A stretch of DNA of 64,000 nucleotides from Lytechinus pictus. Lineage: Eukaryota; Echinodermata; Echinoidea; Temnopleuroida; Toxopneustidae. The stretch spans positions 17,535,001-17,599,000 of the forward strand of contig NC_087253.1 in NCBI RefSeq assembly GCF_037042905.1. The letters are read 5' to 3'. The translations under genes were made by a program, and so were the position numbers. Positions 52,719 through 62,731 of the stretch are shown here, piece by piece. The stretch's first letter is position 1. Each line of letters begins with the position of its first letter. Under the pieces are notes generated by a model. It searched no databases, had not been told where the DNA came from, and worked only from the letters and a program-made list of their open reading frames with translations.

Positions 52719-53819
52719 ATGAAGATGATGAGATGCAGATTTTTGTGGAGGGTTGTAATGATGTGTGGGGCTATGTACGTCATATGCGTCTACCATTTGA
52801 CCACATATCCTGGAAAATTGGTACGGGTGTCACCGAAGCCTAACCCAATGAAAGTTGGATGGTTAAAGAAAGTTCGCTGGACACCTGGAACCTTAAAAGT
52901 TGATATCTACGACTACTCGATAAATCCTGTGAATACGTGTAAGACAAATGATAGGAGGAACACCACATTACTCATCCTGATAAAGTCAGCACCATCGCAT
53001 AGGTCACGCAGGCAAGCTATTCGTGAGACATATATCAGCGACATTAAAAGAAACAACATGTCTGTCAGGGTTTTATTTATATTAGGAAATACCAAGTACG
53101 AACGTGAGCGAGAACTCATTAAAACAGAGGCTGATGAACAGAAGGATATTTTGCAGGCAGACTTCAATGATCATTACTATAACCTGACTATTAAGCTCAT
53201 TATGGGTTTCAAGTGGGTCACCAACTTCTGTAGGAATAGTGAATTCGTGATGTCGATCGATGATGACGTGATGCTCGATATTTTCACACTTTTTGAGGAT
53301 TTACAAACTTTCAAGGGGAAGAATCGGACAAACTTCTGCTTGGCTAAACCGAATACTTGGCCACCTGACCGGAAAGAAGACAGTAAATGGTACTGTCCGA
53401 AGGCGATATACCCATATGAAGCTTTTCCTGTGTCACCTTACGGGCATGGATACGTTCTTTCGCAGGACGTCGTACGGAAACTCTACGATGCCTCAAAGAC
53501 ATTGCTACCGGTAGTGCCTTTTGATGACGTCTACTGCGGTATGCTAATGAACGTGAAAAGCATCGGTATTATCGACAGACAGAAATTTCATAAAAAACGT
53601 CACCCAGATAGCAAGGCAGGTGACTATTTAAGATTAGAGTTAAATACATTCGAAATGAAAAGGGCCTGGGAAGACTTCGAGGGATTCTTTAAGAAAAGGA
53701 GACCCGACCGATATGAAAGGCTGAGAAAACCATCATCGGTCACTGTCCCATTATTATTATTATTTTCAGTATTAGTTATAATTATCATCTTGTGTAGTGT
53801 ACTTTCTAATTGTGATTGA
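52719..53819 (+). CDS. GT31 beta-1,3-glycosyltransferase-like protein, paralogue 5
   Basis: Predicted Golgi GT31 transferase of 366 residues. The ATG at 52719 (MKMMRCRFLWR) gives the short basic tail directly. Signal anchor about 8-26; stem with VGWLKKVRWTPGTLKVDIYDY and INPVNTC; RQAIRETY at about 98-105; VLFILGN about 118-124; DHYYNLTIK about 151-159; SIDDDVMLD with DDD 181-183; GHGYVLSQD about 242-250; FDDVYCGM with DDVY 269-272; a basic linker (FKKRRPDRYERLRK); and a Leu/Ile-rich helix about 341-361. It mixes features of the other subgroups: KWYCPK as in GT31-1 and -2, PNT.PP.R and GHGYV as in GT31-3 and -4. TTTTCAG ending 8 bases before the ATG could be a 3' splice site of a 5'-UTR intron. 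Confidence 0.92.
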   Translation: MKMMRCRFLWRVVMMCGAMYVICVYHLTTYPGKLVRVSPKPNPMKVGWLKKVRWTPGTLKVDIYDYSINPVNTCKTNDRRNTTLLILIKSAPSHRSRRQAIRETYISDIKRNNMSVRVLFILGNTKYERERELIKTEADEQKDILQADFNDHYYNLTIKLIMGFKWVTNFCRNSEFVMSIDDDVMLDIFTLFEDLQTFKGKNRTNFCLAKPNTWPPDRKEDSKWYCPKAIYPYEAFPVSPYGHGYVLSQDVVRKLYDASKTLLPVVPFDDVYCGMLMNVKSIGIIDRQKFHKKRHPDSKAGDYLRLELNTFEMKRAWEDFEGFFKKRRPDRYERLRKPSSVTVPLLLLFSVLVIIIILCSVLSNCD

Positions 53820-54987
53820 TGTCCTAAGCATAGGGGCAGTTGTATTGAGATCAGATCTTTTGTAATGTGGAGATTTCTCTACTGGTCCAGGGTCAAACCA
53901 TTCTCAAGAAACAAATGTCCACCATGAAAGATTACTGTTATCTCCCATCTGGTATACCCGCCGCTGGTTCATTATCCATACCTATTGCTTGCCAAGTGTT
54001 GAGTATGCAGTTCTGGTAAAATCATGTACCAATGAACCCTAGGTGTGGTTCATCACCAGGGTTACTTTAAGGTTATGTTCTTCTTAATGAAATTTTAGGA
54101 ATTATAGTGAATGACAGCAAGTGGTAAAGACAATCCTGCAGCCAGATCGCATCGTAATGAACTCAAAATGCATCTCAAAGACTATATACTGAAGGCTTAG
54201 CACCCGCCTTGAAATATCTAAGCAGTTGCAGCTGATGACAGTAGTTGGTAAAGGAAGTTTTAGAACCTGATACAACGTCTCGGTAGTTCTTCTAGGTGGA
54301 CTCGAAATGCAGCTCAATGACTCGACAGAAGAACTGTGGAACTATAAGCACCGATCATCTCCTGCTTGAAAACCCCTTTGAGGGGGTTGATGACGGCAGC
54401 AGCAGATATTCCGTTTCACAGCTTGATAGTGTTCTGATAGTTGTTGCAAATGAACATGAAATGCCACTCCCAACCAGGCCGAAGAACAGCAGAGCTGAGC
54501 AATATACACTACGAATCCTGCCCGAAGATCTTTAAAGGAGTTTGATGACAGCAGGTGATGAGGTTTTCGCACCCTCATAGCGCCTTGATGAATTTCGCAG
54601 TGTGTGAGTACTGGCATAAGTTACATGGTACTCGCTTAGATTTGTTTAAAAAAAGTGTTGAAGAAACAGATGATTTGGGATGAATGTTTGGAAATTAATG
54701 AGCCATTTCATGAAATTCATAATATGTGTATGTTTTCCGCCGTTATGCAGTTTCGCATGAATTCTTGCCTTTCTGGTTACTTCATGAAATTGTGCTATCG
54801 CTACTGAGAAACATCTATCGTTGAAATGAACTATATCTTGAAAAGATGCTGACATTGGATGAATAGGGATAAGTGTAAATTCGGAAATAATCAAACAATA
54901 AATGAATAGTCATGGTTTATTTCTATGCCATTATACTTTTCGTGAATAATTCGGATCTACATGCCATTATCCAGTATCCAGTATTTG
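53820..54987. other. Gene-free interval 3' of GT31-5
   Basis: No domain-bearing frame. Loose repetition of phrases such as GATGACAGCAG..GG and AATGCA.CTCAA at 54110-54560 hints at an old tandem duplication. Confidence 0.4.
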
Positions 54988-55275
54988 TGGGGGCTTCGTG
55001 GTCTAGTGGTGATGACTATCGTCTTTCAATCTGAGGGACGTTGGTTCGATTCCCAGCCATGGCGTGTTTTCCTTCAGCAAGAAATCTACCCACATTGTGC
55101 TGCACTCGACCCAGGTGAGGTGAATGTGTCCCCGGCAGGAAGAAATCCCTTGAATGCTTTAGCACCTTTATGGCAGCACAGCTAAAGCCGGCGTAGGTCC
55201 TTATAATAGCAGCGCTTTGTATCCTCAAGCAAAAAGCGCTTTATAAATCCAGCTATTATTATTGTCATTAGTATC
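54988..55275 (+). mobile_element. Complete tRNA-derived SINE
   Basis: The head GGGGCTTCGTGGTCTAGTGGTGATGAC has an A box (TGGTCTAGTGG), and GGTTCGATTCC is a full B box, so the Pol III promoter looks intact. The body GGCGTGTTTTCCTTCAGCAAG..GTGCTGCACTCGACCC is shared with 29139-29390. The tail is GCGCTTTATAAATCC followed by AGCTATTATTATTG. The anticodon-arm loop TTTCAAT resembles no functional tRNA I can name with confidence. Confidence 0.8.
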
Positions 55276-55356
55276 ATCCTCCTTGCAAAGTAAAAAAAAT
55301 GTACTGATTGATAATCTTGGAAGGAGAATGATGGGATGGCCCTCATGGACCACCGT

Positions 55357-56255
55357 GGTAAATTGCAATTTCGTCTACTCCCAACTCGTCCACTCACCAC
55401 ATAGTCTACCTTCATTTAGTCTAATGCCATTCCCTCCATCAAAATTTCGTCTCGCAAGCATTTGGTCCAATCATCACTTCGTCTAATTACCATTTCGTCT
55501 CATGACCAGTTGGTCTAATATCCACTTAATTTTCATTCATTTTGCACAATTAACACTAATAGTCCAATTAGACCATATGGTATACGGACAAAATGGCTAA
55601 TGGACCAACTGGTTATTAGATGAAGTGTTTAGTGGACGAATTTGCTATTAGAGCATGTGGATAGTGGACGAAATGATGGTAGACCAAATGATAGTAGACG
55701 AGTTGGTGATTGGACAAAATAGACGAATTGATAATAAACCAACACCGCCCGTATCGCTGGGATGTGAAATATTTTTTGTACTTCACCACCTCCAGGTTTT
55801 TCTGTATTGCTTGACGATTTGGGCTAGATGTTCCTTGGATAACAACCATAATATCAAATGATATCCACATCAATAGGTCATAACATGTATAATACTTAAG
55901 ACATGAGTGTAAGGTTTATTTTCATTTGGTCCAATAGCCATTTCGTCCACTCACCAGTTCGTCTAATAACCAGTTGGTCCAATAGCCAATTTAGTCCATA
56001 TACCATTTGATCTATTTAGACTAAGTGTTAATTGGGCACAATGAATAAAAATTTAAAGAATATTAAACCAACTGGTTATGAGACGAAGTGGTCATAGACC
56101 AACTGGTGATTAGACGAAGTGTTGGTTGGACCACATGGTTATTGGACCAAATGGTTGTTAGACGAAATGTTGATGGACGGAATGGCATTAGACTAGATGA
56201 AGGTAGACCATGTGGCGAGTGGATGAGGTGGCAGTGGACGAATTGGCAATTTACC
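55357..56255. mobile_element. 0.9-kb foldback built of GTCTAATAACCA/CATTTCGTC words
   Basis: GGTAAATTGC (55357) faces GCAATTTACC (ends 56255), and the arms stay alignable for about 230 bases at the outside (55357-55590 against 56020-56255). Within each arm a variable word of about 16-18 bases repeats: a GTC(C/T)A core, a short AAT/AC spacer, then CCA.TT(C/G)G. Examples are TCGTCTAATTACCATT, TGGTCCAATAGCCATT and TCGTCTAATAACCAGT. The half nearer the centre (55590-55740, 55915-56000) reads the opposite way, so each arm also folds on itself. The centre, 55741-55914, is unrelated. No coding capacity or target duplication seen. Confidence 0.8.
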
Positions 56256-56925
56256 GAGCGTAATATTCAAAGGATATTCAGAAAAATAGAAACTGATTGC
56301 AAATATAAATGGGTCAAATCAGGAAACATCATTTTAATCTAACATGTGTATTATTCCCCTATGTCCTCTTTCAAACATTTAAAGCATAGAATGTGGATAG
56401 ATCAATTCGAAATGACCCTAAATTGGCCTCTGATACTTGACCCCTGAAAATTATTTCCCAGATTTTGTAGTACGACAAATTTATCGAAAAGAAATATTAC
56501 TTTTGTACATAATTGCTCTGAAATTATTGGGATGTACTTATCGTAAAGACATAAAAACACGCTAAAGGTGTCAGCGTACTGATGTCAATCACTAAAAGTA
56601 GTCGTTGATTTTGTTCCATTTGGAATGATGATTTTCGAACAATCTTGCGTATTTCAGTGGTTAATAAATACATGAATATAGTAAAAAAAAATATTGTGTG
56701 TGGGAAGGAAGTGGTGCATTTTTAGTATGCGTAATTTGTAGGATTTTTTGTTTAAATTCAAAGGAAGTGTTGTATTTTTATTTACGAAATGACCAGAAAA
56801 TTTCGGTCATTAATGGATTTCAAAGGTTCTTTTTAATGTAATTTTGCCTTTCCAAAGAAAAAAATCAGAGACTTTTAGAGGCCTGCATTATATGTGCCTT
56901 CAGTAATATATGTATAAATAGATAA
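56256..56925. other. Gene-free interval
   Basis: AT-rich; nothing recognised. Confidence 0.4.
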
Positions 56926-56926
56926 A

Positions 56927-56973
<47 letters not shown>

Positions 56974-57018
56974 TACATATATTTGATTATATATATATAC
57001 ATACATATATTTCATTAT

Positions 57019-57049
<31 letters not shown>

Positions 57050-57051
57050 TC

Positions 57052-57085
<34 letters not shown>

Positions 57086-57105
57086 ATATATATATATATA
57101 TACAT

Positions 57106-57185
<80 letters not shown>

Positions 57186-57188
57186 GTA
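56926..57188. repeat. Long (TA)n microsatellite with (TACA) interruptions
   Basis: Over 250 bases of TATATA interrupted by CATACA and GTATGTG. Tyr/Ile-only frames on both strands are artefacts. Confidence 0.95.
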
Positions 57189-57416
57189 TATAATGTGGTT
57201 GCCAAAGCTGTTGTACATGTATTATCTCTCACATTTGTATAGTTTATTCCATACATGTACTTTATCTAAGCATTCGCTTTGATCCAGCTGAGGCAGGGCA
57301 GCTTGTCATTGTTCAAAACTCATATACACCCGATAAAAAACTATAATATGCCGGTGAGGTCAAAAATCTGCTTATCTGGCGGTCAATCGGATAGGGTTCG
57401 CCCTAGCCACTAACAC

Positions 57417-57489
57417 GTCAGCATGGTGGAGTGGTTACGGCACCGGCGTTCTAAGCTGGGGCAACGGGTTAGATTCCCGTCGGAGACAT
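57417..57489 (+). repeat. tRNA-derived sequence (Arg-TCT-like head)
   Basis: A box TGGTGGAGTGG and B box GGTTAGATTCC are spaced as in a tRNA. An anticodon stem CCGGC/GCTGG closes the 7-base loop GTTCTAA, giving anticodon TCT, and a T stem ACGGG/CCCGT closes TTAGATT. The acceptor stem (GTCAGCA against CGGAGAC) pairs at only four of seven positions, so it is a pseudogene or SINE head and not a working tRNA. Confidence 0.5.
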
Positions 57490-58276
57490 TTCTTCTGCCT
57501 CACCAACATTTACAAAAGGGAGAAAATCTCTCTGGGGAAACTTTGATTTAAGCTACGCCAATCATGGCTCTCTATATTCATTTCTTTCACAGCATTTCAA
57601 TAATAAAAAAGAGTTACCAAAGCCGTTGTTCAAGTATAATTTCTCACATTCATATACATGTTTATAAATACGTATTTGAAGCTTACAATGATATAACGTC
57701 TTGGGGCAATATGGATAATCCAAGCGATTTTCAAACAATTCTAAGTAACAAAAAAAGTCATAAATGTTCTGTGATTTTTTACGTACCACAAGGTTTCCAA
57801 TGCAAATTTATTCACGTAGGCCTACTACAGTGTTCCACTTAGTAAAAGTTACTACCACAAATAAACGGAAAAGTACCGTACTAGTCACTTCTACATCTAT
57901 GTAGGTGTACTAAAAACTAATACAACATGACTAAGTCAAGTGAAAGAAAAGTCAACTTTTCGATTAAAAACATTCTGTCATAGATAAGCCATGTAGGACA
58001 TGCAAAATCATTTTTTTTTTCAAAATAGATACCCTGTCACAGATTTGCCATGTAAAGAGTTTCAACCCACCAATTGTTGAATGAAATTCGTCATACATTA
58101 TCATATTGGCATATGCAATACAATCAGTGATAAAAAAAAGGGCAAATGTAGAAGGAAAAAAAATGAAATTTTTGGTAGCCTCCCGTTCCAAGGTCACGCC
58201 CACCAGTATGTAAATGTTAAAAATCCACACTCGCTAAATTTTTACCCATGCAGGGGAGCATCCTTTAATCTCATCA
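57490..58276. other. Gene-free interval
   Basis: CCGTCGGAGACATTTCTTCTGCC..GAGAAAATCTCTC directly after the tRNA-like head may be its SINE body. No coding region is supported. Confidence 0.35.
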
Positions 58277-58423
58277 GGGACCCGTTTCAGAAAGAGTTGC
58301 GTTTAAACGCAAGTCAAAAAATCAATCGCAAGTCTCAAATGCGCGCTGTTGATTGGTTGAAAATCAAGTTGGGCATGATTTTTAGAGTTGCGATTGATTG
58401 CAACTCTTTCTGCAACGGACCCC
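58277..58423. mobile_element. MITE with GGGACCCGTTTCAGAAAGAG ends (copy 2)
   Basis: GGGACCCGTTTCAGAAAGAGTTGCG faces CGATTGATTGCAACTCTTTCTGCAACGGACCCC. The internal AATGCGCGCTGTTGATTGGTTG is the complement of the matching block in 23514-23661, so the two copies are inverted relative to one another. Confidence 0.85.
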
Positions 58424-60160
58424 ATGAGAGTTGTTAGAAAACAAAACCTCCCATAAAAGACTGAATTGGTTGAATGACCTTACTAACATTTTGGAATAAA
58501 CTTTTGTAAAGAATAACAAAAAAAATTCTAAGCTGCTAAGGTTATTTTACAAGGTACATTGGCTTATTACAAAGAGTCGGGTCAGCGTCCGGTCACATTT
58601 TTGTCAAGTTGAGGAAATTAACGACTAAAAGTACTGTCAGTTGAATATGAATTGATCGAGATAAAACAAATATACAGTATCCTTCAAAGATACCATAGGA
58701 AATTTTAGTCGATAATCTCATCTGCATGAACAGAACGTGACCAGTGTGTTTATAACTAAAACATGCACACTTTCCTTAAAATCCAAGAATAAGCATTTAG
58801 CTTTGAATGAATGGGGAAAGAATTTTCGTTTATTACTATATATTAGAAATTAAAGGACCCGGCATTAAATTGTTATTTTGCATTAAATCCATAAATAAAA
58901 ATAAAAATAAAATCATCAAAATGGTAAATACTGAAACTATATTTGTGTTATTAATCATTTTAAGTATTCCAGGGCCCCATTCACAAGTTTTGCTTTTAAA
59001 GGGGTCCTAAAGCCAATTCGTCTAATTGATATGTGTTTATTTACTCATTTGCTTTGTAAGTATATCTATTTTTATTATGAATTGATGATTTTGGTTTTAA
59101 ATAAATAAACTTGAACTTGAACGTAAATTTAAAATAAGCAGAATTTCATCTTTTTTATTTCAATATGAAATTTCAAAATGATTATAAAAGCTAGGGATGA
59201 CGAGAACCATCTGGATTAATCCATTGAAAGTAGCATAATAATGCAATAGTCTGGTTTAAATTGGGGTCGTTGTCATGAAGCTTGGAAAGTATATAGGTTG
59301 TACATTAGAACCGAATCTAATAAGCCCGGGAACAATTCACAAATAAACATCAATCAACTGCTTTGATAACGTATTATAATCGATAATGATGTTTTCATTT
59401 TCTTTTCAATTAAGTAGTTAATGGATAATTGTTTTGTATTTCAATAATTAATGTAATTTCGGTAATTACATTTTGGGTAAACGCCTACTCTTACAGCTGT
59501 GGTCATTAGGCCCAAATGGTTAGTTTATTACTATTATTATTGAATAGTTATTAACGTTGTTTATTTTGAAAAATTAATTGAGTTCAAATTCCAATAATTT
59601 TGGCCAAAATGGCCACCAATATGGATCCACACTCCTCTCCATCCAAGGGACGAATTAGTTCCGAGTGGGACGCGAAATACAAATAGTATGCGAATACGAA
59701 CTTGGAAGCTATTGGGCGAATGCTCCAAAAGGACGAGACAAAGTGACTATATTGTGCAGTTGTGTGTAGCCAAGTAACAATCAGATTACAGGGGTAATTA
59801 TATACCTGTAAAGTGCTGAAAAACATATCTTCATTTTTAAATCATTCATTATTATTATTAGCATTAATATATTAAGATCATTTCCATGACAATGTTGGTT
59901 AACTTCAAGTTATTTCATAGTCTTGTGAAAAAAATTTCCATCCTTTCTAAAAGATAATTTGATCATTTCATTCCAACAGTTTTAGTTATTTATTTCTTCA
60001 GGTCTTGATATTTTTGAGGGGTTTTGGAATCTCATGAAAAGTGTTTCAAAATCCAGGATTTCATGAATCAACAGAATTTTTGTATTGATTGTTTCCAATA
60101 GAAGGTCAGCTCATTGCACCTGTGCACGGATTACTTTCGGTACTATTCAACAGTTACCAA
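58424..60160. other. Gene-free AT-rich interval
   Basis: AAATAAATAAACTTGAACTTGAACG at about 59098-59122 looks like a plus-strand LINE tail. Otherwise nothing recognised. Confidence 0.4.
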
Positions 60161-60357
60161 CACTGCAAAAATATACCCATTATTGGTTTAAAAAGGTGAA
60201 CATTATACTTGAGAATGATTGTACACCATTTTAGGCAAAATGCATGGTTTTGGGTGTTGGTTTCAGCGCAAAGTTACGTAAAATTACATAGTATTTGGTA
60301 TCATTTTACCCAGCATACATTCATGTTTCCGTTTTACCCAGCACTGGGTAAACTTTA
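60161..60357. mobile_element. MITE of the CACTGCAAAAATA / TTTACCCA family, right end decayed
   Basis: CACTGCAAAAATATACCCATTATTGG opens it. ATTTTACCCAGCATACATTCATG..TTTTACCCAGCACTGGGTAAA closes it, without a clear terminal complement of the left tip. Confidence 0.6.
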
Positions 60358-62155
60358 TTGAAGAATGTGACCAGAATTCATGCCGTGAAAAACACTAGTT
60401 TTTTTCATTTGCATTAACATTGACCTACAAAAACTGATGATAATAAAGCTCTCTATAAAATGCACTAGTGTGGATTGCAACAAATAAATGGACCATGATA
60501 AGTCTATACAGAAAAACCAGTGACACAGAGAACTGTGACAATGGTATTCAATTGCCGTAGTGGCAGTAGTAATATTGAAAGAATTCTGCAAAGATTTTCG
60601 GTTATTTCCATTATCTTTTTCATGAACATTTGATATGCGTAGTACATGATCGACCCAAACTTTTGTATTGTTAGCAGTTATGTAAAAGAAAAAATTTGAT
60701 ATGCCTATTTTGATTGAATATTACACTTTAGATGGAAAATTTGAGGGTGACATATTCAATAGGTATTCGTTGTCCAAAAGGAATGGCATGAAAAAAAGGA
60801 TTCAAATTCCTTTGATATTTTCTTTTAATTAAAAGTGGAAAATACGATAAAATTATATTACAATGTATTTTACATCCTGTCAGACAATGCGTTGTACATA
60901 TTTGGAAGTATTTACGGTGTAATTAGATTCATTTCATCATCTTTATATCTTGTGCTTTCTGCCAAATTAAAAGAATTATTGTGATAATAAATGAATGTAA
61001 TAATGAAATTATATAGAGGAAAATCTAGAGGGGCATTTTTATAACTTGTAGTTTTTTTGCGAATATGATAAATGATCAAGAGTTGAATGATTTATAAATT
61101 CGTTTATTCATTCGATGTATGTCTCTGTACATAATTATCCAAATATAAAATCTGTTATTCGTAAGAACATAGAGAAAAAAATGATTATTTTGTTTTGCAC
61201 TTACCTCACATCTACGAGGGGCCATGGTTTGAGTGTTTGCACCATAGCTAAGTCAATTTTGTTTGTTACATCGCAATGATATTATAGGAATTTATCTATT
61301 TATACAAATTACTAATGGTAACTGCAGACCGTGACGTACAGTGATTATTAATTATTCAATGTCAGTTATTGTCATGATTATGGAAATATAAATTTGAATA
61401 TCTGTAATTGAAACCTGCATGTCTTTCTCTGTCTTTTTTTGTTCTCTTGTCCAATAGAGTAGAGAGAATTAATCATTGTTGTCCCACACCGGCAGAGAAA
61501 AATGGGAAAAAGTTGGAAAATTGATTTTTTTTTTTCGAAAATACAAGCCAACAGCAAAATGTTTGTAATGTACATCAGCAACAAAACAAGACTCTCAGAT
61601 AGTAAAGTATAAAAACGATCATTAAGAATTACACACACACACCCCCACACACAAGATACATTATGGTTAAAAAAATACTATACCATATATGTCATGAGAA
61701 AGCCGTGTAGGATCACCAAAATGCTAATTGGTTGCGGTGAGGATTTAAAACCGAGTTCAACAGAATGCAATCAAATGACCACCCAAGCTAGTTTCTGCAT
61801 AAATAATATAAAAATATATCAACAGATTCTGGAAGATATGATTTAATTGCTTGCTGGGAAATTAGTAGAATAACCATGGAATTTGAGCCAGATGTCGGAG
61901 TTTTTTTTTCTCCAAGCAATGATAACACTGTCCCACGTGTGCTTATATAAGTATGTTGCCGTTCTACATTGTGAACGTTTTCAGGTTAGATTTCATGGTT
62001 TCACAAAGTTCAATTTATCTGACTGTACCAGGTTGATCCACGCTAAGACAATTAATATTGGTTTTAAAGACTTCTTATGAAATCGATGTTTACTGCAATT
62101 CATGTCATTTATCTTTAAAACAATTAATTTGTTAGTTTATTAGATACCTTGGTTT
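60358..62155. other. Gene-free AT-rich interval
   Basis: No element ends, RNA gene or domain-bearing frame recognised. (CA)n at about 61631-61652. Confidence 0.4.
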
Positions 62156-62371
62156 ACTCTAAAAACAGGGAGTAAAAATTTGCCCAATATTCAGTAGAAA
62201 GGGAACATGCATATTTGCTGGGTATTTTTCCCCCCAATATTGTGCAAAATACATGTTTAAAGGTTAAATTTCAAAGCAATATTGCGTAAAATTTACAAAT
62301 ATTTGGTTTCCTTTTACCCAACAAACATGCATGTTCCCATTTTACCCAATATTGTTTTTTTTTTTAGAGTG
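62156..62371. mobile_element. MITE with TACTCTAAAAACA ends and TTACCCAA words
   Basis: CTCTAAAAACAGGGAGTAAAAATTTGCCCAATATT faces AATATTG plus T run and AGAGTG. GGGAACATGCATATTTGCTGGG faces CCCAACAAACATGCATGTTCCC almost perfectly. Confidence 0.75.
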
Positions 62372-62572
62372 TTTGTTCCTTATCAAAGAGTGATACACTC
62401 AAAAGGCGCTTTATACCATTTGCATTAAGCCTACTGATAATGAGGGAAAGCTAATAGGTAAAAGTAGGTACTAGGTATATGAGTTCGGAGGGGGAGGTCA
62501 GACTGCAAAATGAAAAGCCGAAGTATGATTTGACACTTGAAAAATAAAAAATCTGAAAATGGGTTGGGATCA

Positions 62573-62731
62573 GGGGGGCGTTTCATCAACATTTTTGTCC
62601 GACAAGTTGTCAGATCTGACAACTTTTCTGGATTTTGGTTGGCTGAGAAGCACTGTTACTATGGTAACTGTCGGATAAAATGGGAGTTGTCGGATAAAAC
62701 GTCTGACAAGTCCTTTCATGAAACGCTCCCC
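62573..62731. mobile_element. MITE with GGGGCGTTTCAT ends (copy 2)
   Basis: Nearly identical to 47555-47712 over its whole length, in the same orientation, differing at scattered bases. The high similarity suggests relatively recent activity. Confidence 0.85.

Noticed and set aside
56875-57282. Long Tyr/Ile open frames on both strands
   Set aside because: They are direct translations of a (TA)n microsatellite.
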